A stretch of DNA of 12,957 bases from DASUAS01 sp035763625. GTDB lineage: Bacteria; Actinomycetota; Acidimicrobiia; IMCC26256; DASPTH01. The DNA lies in contig DASUAS010000116.1 of NCBI GenBank assembly GCA_035763625.1, forward strand, positions 1-12,957. Reading direction: 5' to 3'. Made by a program: the position numbers and the translations under genes. The notes beneath the pieces were generated by a model. That model made no database searches. It saw only the letters and a list, made by a program, of their open reading frames with translations, and was not told the DNA's origin. Positions 1-5,707 of this stretch are shown piece by piece (positions within the stretch are counted from its first letter, which is position 1; the number at the start of each line of letters is the position of its first letter).

Positions 1-99
1 CACCCCGACTGGGACGACTACCGCGCCGCGATGGTGCGCGACCAGCGGGTGATCGTGCGCATCACGCCCGAGCGCGCCGGCCCGGACCGCGCCGGTTGA
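1..99 (+). CDS. PPOX-class F420/flavin-dependent family protein, C-terminal fragment (Rv1155-like)
   Basis: Only the last 32 residues are inside the window; the reading frame is open from base 1 and ends at TGA 97-99. The visible peptide starts HPDWDDYRAAMVRDQRVIVR. It closely resembles, as I remember it, the C-terminal helix and strand of Mycobacterium tuberculosis Rv1155 (SDWDDYRQAMVTDRRVLL). Rv1155 belongs to the split-barrel PPOX-like proteins that bind F420 or a flavin. Family knowledge therefore suggests a small cytoplasmic redox protein, but the cofactor-binding part is off the window, so neither cofactor nor substrate can be judged. Its stop overlaps the TTG start of the next gene (TTGA, 96-99), which implies co-transcription and translational coupling. 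A different family with a similar tail cannot be ruled out from 32 residues. Confidence 0.6.
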   Translation, partial: HPDWDDYRAAMVRDQRVIVRITPERAGPDRAG

Positions 100-755
100 C
101 CGTCGCTGCCGCGGTGCTCGCTGCCGGCCGCGGGTCGCGGCTCGGCGGCGACGCGTCCAAGCCGCTGCTCGCGTGGCACGGCCGGCCGCTCGTGGCCTGG
201 GCCCTCGATGCCGTGCTCGCCTCGGGGCTCGCGCCGGTGGTGGTCGTCGTCGGCTACCGAGGCGCCGACGTCCGCGACGCCGTCGCCGCCGCGCTCGCCC
301 TCCCACCCGGAGCATCTCGGGGTTCGCGTACGCATGTGGGGGAGAACTCCGAGATGTTCGTGGGGGCGGGCACCGTCGAGGTCGTGGAGAACCCGCAGTG
401 GGAGGAAGGGATCGCGTCGAGCTTGCGGACGGCGCTCGCCACGCTCACCCCTCGGGCCGCGGTCGACGCGGTGTGCGTCGGCCTCGCCGATCAGCCGCTC
501 GTCGGCGCGGACGCGTACGCGCGGGTGGCGGCGACCGCGGGCGAGCTCGTGGTTCCGACGTACGACGGGCAACCGGGCAATCCCGTCAAGTTGGCGCGTA
601 GCCTCTGGCGCGAGGCGTTGGAGCTCCGCGGCGACGTGGGCGCCCGGGCGCTCGCCCGGGATCGTGCGGTCCGGATCGACTGCACGGGCACCGGCAGCGC
701 CGTCGACGTCGACACCCTCGAAGACCTCGAACGACTGCAGCAGGAGGACCAGTGA
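96..755 (+). CDS. mocA: MocA-like molybdopterin nucleotidyltransferase
   Basis: A 219-residue cytoplasmic protein of the MobA/MocA-type NTP transferase fold. These enzymes attach CMP (MocA) or GMP (MobA) to molybdopterin for molybdenum hydroxylases. Visible motifs are the N-terminal nucleotide-binding loop LAAGRGSRLG (8-17) with a following Lys22, VVVVVGYRG (48-56), a metal-binding ADQP (131-134, where many relatives have GDQP), PGNPV (160-164), LRGDVGAR (177-184) and VDVDTLEDL (203-211). The PGNPV/RGDVGAR/DVDT series fits the MocA (CMP) branch better than MobA. The start is TTG in a TTGA overlap with the upstream stop, with no clear Shine-Dalgarno sequence. The end overlaps coxG by GTGA. Residues about 71-89 (SRGSRTHVGENSEMF region) look like an insertion between the GYRG strand and the EVVENP strand. 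They are encoded by the palindrome at 310-359. The exact nucleotide used is an inference. Confidence 0.85.
   Translation: MTVAAAVLAAGRGSRLGGDASKPLLAWHGRPLVAWALDAVLASGLAPVVVVVGYRGADVRDAVAAALALPPGASRGSRTHVGENSEMFVGAGTVEVVENPQWEEGIASSLRTALATLTPRAAVDAVCVGLADQPLVGADAYARVAATAGELVVPTYDGQPGNPVKLARSLWREALELRGDVGARALARDRAVRIDCTGTGSAVDVDTLEDLERLQQEDQ
310..359 (+). repeat. 50-bp imperfect palindrome inside the mocA-like gene (possible inserted palindromic element)
   Basis: The left arm GAGCATCTCGGGGTTC (310-325) and the right arm GAACTCCGAGATGTTC (344-359) are reverse complements at 14 of 16 positions. The other two positions become G-U pairs, so the transcript can form 16 uninterrupted base pairs around an 18-nt loop. 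The loop begins with the self-complementary octamer GCGTACGC (326-333). By hand count the 50 bp are about 60% GC, clearly below the surrounding coding DNA. It is read in frame as residues 72-88 of the mocA-like protein and none of the six frames has a stop within it. It could be an inserted element that became coding, or a structured mRNA segment that affects translation or decay. No second copy was noticed in the window. Confidence 0.7.
742..747 (+). promoter_or_regulatory. Ribosome binding site of coxG
   Basis: AGGAGG lies 4 nt before the GTG at 752, inside the last codons of the mocA-like gene. It is one of the best Shine-Dalgarno matches in the window and fixes the coxG start at the GTGA overlap. 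Confidence 0.75.
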
Positions 756-1441
756 AGATCGAAGACAGCTTCCGGGTGGACGTGCCCGTCGACGAAGCCT
801 GGAAGGTGCTGCTCGACCTCGAGCGCATCGCGCCGTGCCTCCCCGGCGCGCAGCTCACCGAGGTGGAGGGCGACGAGTACCGCGGGACCGTCAAGATCAA
901 GGTCGGCCCGATCACCGCGCAGTACAAGGGCGTGGCGAAGATCGAGGAGGCCGACGAGGCCAACCACAAGGTCGTGCTGCAGGCGGAGGGGCGTGACACG
1001 CGCGGGCAGGGCAACGCGTCGGCGACCGTCACCGCCACCCTCGTCGCCGAGGGTGCCGGCACGACGGTCAACATCGACACCGACCTCAACATCACCGGGA
1101 AGGTGGCGCAGTTCGGCCGCGGCGTGATGGCCGACGTGTCGAGCAAGCTCCTGGGCCAGTTCGCCGACAACCTCAAGCAGGACGTGCTGAGCGGCGACGC
1201 CACCGTCGCCGCCGACGAGGCGCCGACCGACCCCGGCGCTCGCGAGTCCGCCGGGCCGCGCACGATCGACTCGAAGGAGGCCGAGCCGATCGACCTCATG
1301 GACGCGGCCGGCGGCTCGGTGGGGAAGCGGATCGTCCCGATCATCGCGGGGCTCGTCGTCGTGATCGCGATCCGCAGGATCTTCAAGCGTCGCAAGAAGC
1401 GCCACGCCAAGGGCCGCAGCATCCGCCACGACGACGAGTGA
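752..1441 (+). CDS. coxG: CoxG family SRPBCC protein, membrane-anchored
   Basis: A 229-residue protein. Residues 1-146 are a typical CoxG/SRPBCC lipid-binding domain: VPVDEAWKVLLDLERIAPCLPGA near the N-terminus, KVGPITAQYKG (50-60), then DTRGQGNASATVT and the helix FGRGVMADVSSKLLGQFADNL (121-141). A polar linker (147-190) leads to one membrane segment (193-208, VPIIAGLVVVIAI) followed by a very basic stretch (RRIFKRRKKR). This implies an N-out-of-membrane domain tethered to the inner leaflet. In aerobic CO oxidisers CoxG recruits CO dehydrogenase to the membrane, and in mycobacteria it has been reported to bind menaquinone and pass it to the enzyme. GTG start with AGGAGG; it overlaps the mocA-like gene by GTGA. 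No CODH subunit lies in the window, so the partner could be upstream, elsewhere, or another molybdenum hydroxylase. Confidence 0.88.
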   Translation: MKIEDSFRVDVPVDEAWKVLLDLERIAPCLPGAQLTEVEGDEYRGTVKIKVGPITAQYKGVAKIEEADEANHKVVLQAEGRDTRGQGNASATVTATLVAEGAGTTVNIDTDLNITGKVAQFGRGVMADVSSKLLGQFADNLKQDVLSGDATVAADEAPTDPGARESAGPRTIDSKEAEPIDLMDAAGGSVGKRIVPIIAGLVVVIAIRRIFKRRKKRHAKGRSIRHDDE

Positions 1442-1447
1442 GCCCCG

Positions 1448-1453
1448 TAGGAT
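1448..1453 (+). promoter_or_regulatory. -10 box, leaderless-type promoter of ruvC
   Basis: TAGGAT ends 7 nt before the GTG start at 1461. That spacing puts the expected transcription start at or next to the start codon, as in leaderless actinobacterial genes. There is no Shine-Dalgarno sequence before ruvC and no recognisable -35 box. The motif sits in the 19-bp gap after coxG and suggests that ruvCAB is transcribed separately. Confidence 0.55.
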
Positions 1454-1460
1454 CGAACTC

Positions 1461-2048
1461 GTGTTCGGTCCAGAGGGGGTCGTCCTGGGCATCGACCCGG
1501 GGGTTTCGCGCTGCGGGTACGGCGTGGTGCGTCGTGACGGCGCGCGCCACTGCGCCGTCGCCTACGGCGTGATCCGCACGCCCCCGCACGAGGAGCTGCC
1601 CGACCGGCTGGCCACGCTCCTGCACGAGCTCGACTCGCTCATCGACGAGTACCGCCCGTCGGCGTTGGCCGTCGAGCGCGTGCTCTTCCAGGTGAACACG
1701 CGCACCGCGATGTCGGTGGGCCAGGCCAGTGGGCTCGCGCTCGCCCTCGCCGGACGGGCCGGCATCCCCGTGGTGCACTACAGCCCCAACGAGGTGAAGC
1801 TCGCGGTCGCCGGCGACGGCGGCGCGGGCAAGTTCGAGGTGCAACAGATGGTGATGCGGCTGCTGCAGCTGGCCGAGCTCCCCGACCCTCCCGACGCCGC
1901 CGACGCGCTCGCCCTCGCACTGTGCCACTGGTGGCGGGCACCGCTCGCGGCGCAGGGTGCGGTCGGTGGTGGGCGCTCGTCGCGCCTCGACGACGCCATC
2001 GCGGCCGCGCTCGCGAGAGACTCCTCTCTGAAGCGAGCTGCGCCGTGA
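1461..2048 (+). CDS. ruvC: Crossover junction endodeoxyribonuclease RuvC
   Basis: A 195-residue Holliday-junction resolvase that nicks two opposing strands of four-way junctions during recombinational repair, working with RuvAB. The RNase H-like core begins VVLGIDPGVSRCGYGVV. The expected acidic active-site residues are all present: Asp12 in GIDPG, Glu72 in AVERV, and Asp145/Asp148 in PPDAADALALALCH. The VLFQVNTRTAMSVGQASG and SPNEVKLAVAGDGGAGK stretches match the DNA-binding and dimer regions of the family. Relative to the E. coli protein there is a short N-terminal addition and a different C-terminal tail of about 35 residues (161-195). GTG start behind a TAGGAT box without Shine-Dalgarno; its TGA overlaps the ruvA start as GTGA. 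In many Actinobacteria the gene just upstream is yebC-like, but here it is coxG. Confidence 0.97.
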   Translation: MFGPEGVVLGIDPGVSRCGYGVVRRDGARHCAVAYGVIRTPPHEELPDRLATLLHELDSLIDEYRPSALAVERVLFQVNTRTAMSVGQASGLALALAGRAGIPVVHYSPNEVKLAVAGDGGAGKFEVQQMVMRLLQLAELPDPPDAADALALALCHWWRAPLAAQGAVGGGRSSRLDDAIAAALARDSSLKRAAP

Positions 2049-2632
2049 TCGGTTCGGTGCGGGGCACGGTGATCGAGCGCACCGCCACCGGCGAGGTGCT
2101 GGTCGAGGTCGGGGGAGTGGGGTACCGCGCGTTCGTCCCCGCGAGCGCGCTGCCGGCCCTGCACCCGGGCGACAACACCTTCCTCTTCACGCACCTGCAC
2201 GTGCGCGAAGACGCGATGGTGCTCTACGGGTTCCCCACCCGCGACGAGCGCGACACGTTCGAGGCCTTGATCGCCACCACCGGGGTCGGGCCCAAGCTCG
2301 CGCTGGCGATGCTGTCGGTGCACTCGCCCGCCGCGTTGCGCCGCGCGCTGCTCGAGGACGACCTCGCCGCGCTCACGATGGTCCCCGGCGTCGGCAAGCG
2401 CACCGCCCAGCGGCTCCTCGTGGAGCTCAAGGCCCGCCTCGCGATGCCCGACGTCGACCTCACCGACGCCGGCGGGGCGCCCGCGCCCCGCGCCGAGGTG
2501 CGCGCCGCGCTCTCGGGCCTCGGCTACGCGCCCGACGAGGTGCGCGACGTCGTCACCCAACTCCCCGAGGAGGGCTCGGTGGAAGACCTCCTTCGGGAGG
2601 CGCTGAAGCTCCTCGCGGTGACCCATGCGTAG
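2045..2632 (+). CDS. ruvA: Holliday junction branch migration protein RuvA
   Basis: A 195-residue DNA-binding subunit of the RuvAB branch-migration motor; it tetramerises on the junction and loads RuvB rings. Domain I is an OB-fold (MIGSVRGTVI through VREDAMVLYGF, 1-63). Domain II carries two helix-hairpin-helix motifs, TTGVGPKLALAML (78-90) and VPGVGKRTAQRLLVEL (113-128). A linker rich in Ala/Pro/Gly (139-150) leads to domain III (151-195, EVRAALSGLGYAPDEV), which contacts RuvB. An in-frame extension to 1922 exists, but it would overlap ruvC by over 100 bp and add residues foreign to the family. GTG 2045 gives the canonical N-terminus MIGSVRG and a four-base overlap with ruvC. Confidence 0.97.
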   Translation: MIGSVRGTVIERTATGEVLVEVGGVGYRAFVPASALPALHPGDNTFLFTHLHVREDAMVLYGFPTRDERDTFEALIATTGVGPKLALAMLSVHSPAALRRALLEDDLAALTMVPGVGKRTAQRLLVELKARLAMPDVDLTDAGGAPAPRAEVRAALSGLGYAPDEVRDVVTQLPEEGSVEDLLREALKLLAVTHA

Positions 2633-2635
2633 GAG
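2631..2635 (+). promoter_or_regulatory. Ribosome binding site of ruvB
   Basis: AGGAG overlaps the ruvA stop codon (TAG 2630-2632) and lies 6 nt before the ATG at 2642. It supports that start and coupled translation of ruvA and ruvB. Confidence 0.7.
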
Positions 2636-2641
2636 TCGGTC

Positions 2642-3670
2642 ATGAGAGACGAGCTGCTGCAGCCGTCGACCGATCCGGTCGAGGAAGCCGAGGAGGTCAG
2701 CCTCCGCCCCCGTCACCTCGACGAGTTCGTGGGTCAGCCGCGGCTGAAGGAGCACCTCGAGATCCTCCTCGCGGCGGCGCGCGGTCGCGGCCAGGCCGCC
2801 GATCACCTCCTGTTCGCGGGACCGCCGGGGTTGGGGAAGACCACGCTCTCGGGGATCGTCGCCGCCGAGATGGAGGTCAGCCTGCGCATCACGAGCGGTC
2901 CCGCGCTCGAGCGCGCCGGCGACCTCGCCGCCATCCTCACCAACCTCGACGACGGTGACGTGCTCTTCATCGACGAGATCCACCGCCTCCCGCGCCCGGT
3001 CGAGGAGGTGCTCTACCCGGCGATGGAGGACTTCCAGCTCGACATCGTGATCGGCAAGGGCCCGGCGGCGCGCTCGATCCGGCTCGACCTCCCGCGCTTC
3101 ACGCTCATCGGCGCCACCACCCGCACCGGGCTCATCACCGGCCCGTTGCGCGACCGGTTCGGCTTCGTCGCCCGCCTCGACTACTACGACGACGACGACC
3201 TCGTCGCCATCATCGAGCGCGCCGCGCAGATCCTCGGCGTGCCGCTCGAACGGGGTGGTGCGGAGGAGATCGCCCGCCGGGCGCGAGGCACACCCCGCAT
3301 CGCCAACCGGCTGCTCAAGCGGGTGCGCGACTACGCCGAGGTGCGGGCCGACGGCGCGGTCACCACCGACACCGCCCGGGCCGCGCTCGAGCTGTTCGAG
3401 GTCGACGAGCTCGGCCTCGACAAGGTCGACCGGGCCATCCTGGCCGCGCTGTGCGAGACCTTCGGCGGCCAGCCGGTCGGGCTCCACACGCTGGCGGTGG
3501 CGGTGGCGGAGGAGCCCGAGTCGGTGGAGGAGGTGTACGAGCCGTTCCTCCTCAAGGCCGGGCTGCTGCAGCGCACCCCCCGGGGGCGCGTCGCCACCCC
3601 GGGCGCGTACGCGCACCTGCACCTGCCCGCCCCCCACGTGCTGCCCAGCCTCTTCACCGCCGACGACTGA
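2642..3670 (+). CDS. ruvB: Holliday junction DNA helicase RuvB
   Basis: A 342-residue AAA+ ATPase that forms hexameric rings on each side of RuvA and drives branch migration. Visible elements are the N-terminal LRPRHLDEFVGQ box (21-32), Walker A GPPGLGKT (60-67), Walker B with LFIDEIHR (108-115), sensor 1 IGATTR (156-161), the likely arginine finger in GPLRDRFG (Arg170), sensor 2 RGTPRIANRLLKRVRDYA, and a C-terminal winged helix (about 255-335, ending TPRGRVATPGAYAHL). Length and motif order match the family. It lies 9 bp after ruvA, preceded by AGGAG, and is the last gene of the ruvCAB unit; a strong hairpin begins 17 nt after its stop. Confidence 0.98.
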   Translation: MRDELLQPSTDPVEEAEEVSLRPRHLDEFVGQPRLKEHLEILLAAARGRGQAADHLLFAGPPGLGKTTLSGIVAAEMEVSLRITSGPALERAGDLAAILTNLDDGDVLFIDEIHRLPRPVEEVLYPAMEDFQLDIVIGKGPAARSIRLDLPRFTLIGATTRTGLITGPLRDRFGFVARLDYYDDDDLVAIIERAAQILGVPLERGGAEEIARRARGTPRIANRLLKRVRDYAEVRADGAVTTDTARAALELFEVDELGLDKVDRAILAALCETFGGQPVGLHTLAVAVAEEPESVEEVYEPFLLKAGLLQRTPRGRVATPGAYAHLHLPAPHVLPSLFTADD

Positions 3671-3686
3671 ACCGAGTCCCCACGCC

Positions 3687-3718
3687 CGAGCGAGTGCGGG
3701 CTTACCCGTGCTCGCTCG
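3687..3718 (+). terminator. Hairpin downstream of ruvB, possible terminator
   Basis: CGAGCGAGTGCGGG (3687-3700) pairs with CCCGTGCTCGCTCG (3705-3718) around a CTTA tetraloop. Twelve pairs are Watson-Crick and two are G-U, giving a 14-bp stem in RNA. It is placed as expected for the end of the ruvCAB transcript. No T-run follows, so it would act as a U-less terminator or as an RNA 3'-end stabiliser. Confidence 0.5.
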
Positions 3719-3726
3719 CCCGGACG

Positions 3727-3769
3727 GAGCGAGCGGACGCGAGCGACGGGGACAAGGAGCGACGGCGAC
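3727..3769 (+). repeat. Short GAGCGA direct repeats between ruvB and yajC
   Basis: GAGCGA occurs at 3727, 3741 and 3757, and again in the hairpin arm at 3688; its complement TCGCTC is at 3712. The copies at 3741-3753 and 3757-3769 agree over 12 of 13 bases (GAGCGACGGSGAC). The rest of the 184-bp spacer holds no credible gene. Confidence 0.5.
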
Positions 3770-3786
3770 AGGCAGTGCCCGGCCGC

Positions 3787-3792
3787 TAGCAT
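3787..3792 (+). promoter_or_regulatory. Possible -10 box for yajC-secD-secF
   Basis: TAGCAT in the ruvB-yajC spacer fits the TANNNT pattern seen before ruvC, rel and hisS. It would give a leader of roughly 55 nt before the yajC ATG at 3855. No clear -35 box is visible, and one hexamer is weak evidence on its own. Confidence 0.35.
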
Positions 3793-3854
3793 CCGCGTCC
3801 GGTCCGTGCCCCTCTCGCACGCCCTGCGACACGTCAGGATTCGCTCGCACACCC

Positions 3855-4169
3855 ATGGTCATCTTCGTCTACTTCGCCGTCATCGCGCTGGCGTTCTTCC
3901 TGCTGATCGTGCTCCCGCAGCGACGGCGCGCCAACGCGCACCGCGCCGTGCTCGCGGCGCTCCAGGTCGGTGACGAGATCATCACCATCGGCGGCATCCT
4001 CGGGACCATCCGCGAGCTCGACGACGAGAAGGTCGAGCTCGAGGTCGCGAAGGGCGTGGTGATCACCGTGGCGCGCAACGCGATCGCCCAGCTGGCTTCC
4101 CCGGTCGGGACCCCCGCCGTGCCGGCACCCCACGACGACTCCTCCGACGCCGACCAGGTCGACGAATGA
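3855..4169 (+). CDS. yajC: Preprotein translocase subunit YajC
   Basis: A 104-residue single-span membrane protein that associates with SecD-SecF and the SecYEG translocon. The N-terminus is a hydrophobic segment (3-20, FVYFAVIALAFFLLIVL), followed by the family signature PQRRR (21-25) and the conserved cytoplasmic block LQVGDEIITIGGILGTI (36-52) and VVITVARNAI (68-77). The tail after 82 is Pro/Ala then acidic (DDSSDADQVDE), as is common in actinobacterial homologues. ATG 3855 was chosen because it puts the membrane helix at the very N-terminus; the open frame extends upstream only as ruvB shadow. No good Shine-Dalgarno is visible. Its TGA overlaps the secD ATG (ATGA). Confidence 0.93.
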   Translation: MVIFVYFAVIALAFFLLIVLPQRRRANAHRAVLAALQVGDEIITIGGILGTIRELDDEKVELEVAKGVVITVARNAIAQLASPVGTPAVPAPHDDSSDADQVDE

Positions 4170-5707
4170 GCGTCCGGCGCAACATCTGGTTCCTGGTGAT
4201 CACCTTCGTCCTCGTGGTCGGCACCTTCGTGTACACGATCCAGTCCGACAAGTCGCCGGTCCTCGGCCTCGACCTCCAGGGCGGCACGTCGGTCGTGCTC
4301 TCGCCAGTCGGCAAGTTCAAGAACGACACGCTCGACGTCGCCATCGACATCATCCGCAACCGCGTCGACACGTTCGGCACCCTCGAACCCGAGATCACGC
4401 GCCAGGGGAGCGACATCGTGATCGACCTCCCGGGGGTGAAGGACCGCGACAAGGCGATCGCGCTGGTCGGCAAGACCGCCGAGCTGCGGTTCCGGCCCGT
4501 GCTCAGCACGTTGCCGTCGGAAGCGCAGCAGGCGAAGGACGCCACGACCACCACCACGACGACGCCGGGCGCCACCCCGACGACCCCGCCGAGCGAAGCC
4601 GAAGCCCGGGCGGCGATCGCGTCGTGCAACAACGACGTGGTCCAGACGCTCACGAGCTTCCCGACGACGACGCGCGGCGCCGACACGCGCGACGCCTGCG
4701 TGGTGCTGCCCGACAAGCCGGGGGGCAAGACCGCCAACCGCTACTACCTCGGGAAGGCCGCCCTCACCGGCAAGGGCACCGTCGACACCGCCAAGGCCGA
4801 GTTCGTCCCCGGTCAGGGCTGGACGGTGAAGATGGACCTCACCGGTTCCGGGAGCAGCAAGTGGGACGCGCTCGCGCAGCAGCAGTTCCACAAGCAGGTG
4901 GCCATCGTCCTCGACGGTCTCGTGCAGTCGGCGCCCACCATCCAGCCGAACGACGCCAGCTTCACGTCGTTCGGCGGCACCGCGGTGATCTCCGGCAACT
5001 TCTCCCAGGGCGGAGCCGACGACCTCGCCAAGCTGATCCGCTTCGGCGCGCTGCCGGTCACGCTCAAGCAGGTCAACGTCGAGAACGTGTCGCCCACGCT
5101 CGGCAGCGACCAGCTGCACGCGGGCATCCTCGCCGGCATCATCGGCCTCGCGCTGGTCGCGATCTACATGCTCGTCTTCTACCGGCTGCTCGGCCTGGTG
5201 GTGATCTCCGGTCTCTTGTTGAGCGGGATGGCGCTCTACGCGTTGGTGGCGTGGATACTGCCCGACCTGTTCGGGGTCACGATCGTGCTCAGCCTCTCCG
5301 GCGTCACCGGCATCATCGTGTCGGTCGGCATCACCGTCGACTCCTACATCGTCTACTTCGAACGCATGAAGGACGAGGTGCGCGCCGGTGCGACCGTGCG
5401 CTCGTGCGTCGACCGGTCGTTCACCCGGGCCTTCCGCACCATCGTCGCCGCCGACCTGGTGTCGCTGATCGGCGCCATCGTGCTCTACGTGCTGGCGATC
5501 GGATCGGTGCGCGGCTTCGCGCTCTTCCTCGCCATCTCCACGATCCTCGACCTGTTCGTGGCCTACTTCTTCATGCACCCCCTCGTGTCGCTCATGGCCC
5601 GTCGGCCGCGCCTGGTGAAGATGAAGGGGATCGGGATGGAAGCCGGTCTCGACGTGCACCACGAGGTGAACGCGCCGGAGCGGGAGAAGGCGGGGGTGTC
5701 GTCGTGA
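4166..5707 (+). CDS. secD: Protein translocase subunit SecD
   Basis: A 513-residue RND-family membrane protein. With SecF it uses the proton-motive force to help proteins emerge from SecYEG on the extracytoplasmic side. TM1 is residues 7-24, followed by the GLDLQGGTSVVL motif (34-45). The large external P1 domain carries an actinobacterial-type insert: a Thr/Pro run (127-142), then Cys154 and Cys178, before RYYLGKAALTG (192-202). FGGTAVISGNF (269-279) precedes five further membrane segments (about 317-338, 341-364, 369-396, 427-446, 448-471). GITVDSYIVYFERMKDE (388-404) holds Asp392, the position implicated in proton relay. ATG start overlaps the yajC stop; the end overlaps secF by GTGA. The Thr/Pro run is the one low-complexity stretch. 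Confidence 0.97.
   Translation: MSVRRNIWFLVITFVLVVGTFVYTIQSDKSPVLGLDLQGGTSVVLSPVGKFKNDTLDVAIDIIRNRVDTFGTLEPEITRQGSDIVIDLPGVKDRDKAIALVGKTAELRFRPVLSTLPSEAQQAKDATTTTTTTPGATPTTPPSEAEARAAIASCNNDVVQTLTSFPTTTRGADTRDACVVLPDKPGGKTANRYYLGKAALTGKGTVDTAKAEFVPGQGWTVKMDLTGSGSSKWDALAQQQFHKQVAIVLDGLVQSAPTIQPNDASFTSFGGTAVISGNFSQGGADDLAKLIRFGALPVTLKQVNVENVSPTLGSDQLHAGILAGIIGLALVAIYMLVFYRLLGLVVISGLLLSGMALYALVAWILPDLFGVTIVLSLSGVTGIIVSVGITVDSYIVYFERMKDEVRAGATVRSCVDRSFTRAFRTIVAADLVSLIGAIVLYVLAIGSVRGFALFLAISTILDLFVAYFFMHPLVSLMARRPRLVKMKGIGMEAGLDVHHEVNAPEREKAGVSS

Noticed and set aside
1922..2044. N-terminally extended RuvA starting at 1922
   Set aside because: The extra residues lie entirely inside ruvC and do not resemble RuvA. 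The GTG at 2045 gives the conserved MIGSVRG start and a normal GTGA overlap.
3671..3854. A small plus-strand coding gene between ruvB and yajC (open frame through the spacer)
   Set aside because: The translation is Arg/Pro/Ala-rich, is set by the GAGCGA repeats, and has no ribosome binding site or family resemblance. The frame is open only because stops are rare at this GC content.
1778..3862. A 694-codon minus-strand open frame opposite ruvC-ruvA-ruvB
   Set aside because: Same cause: antisense shadow of conserved genes with low stop-codon frequency. It has no start context or domain evidence.
4624..5703. N-terminally extended SecF starting within secD
   Set aside because: The upstream part is an out-of-frame reading of secD. 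The homologous SecF sequence begins just after the GTG at 5704.
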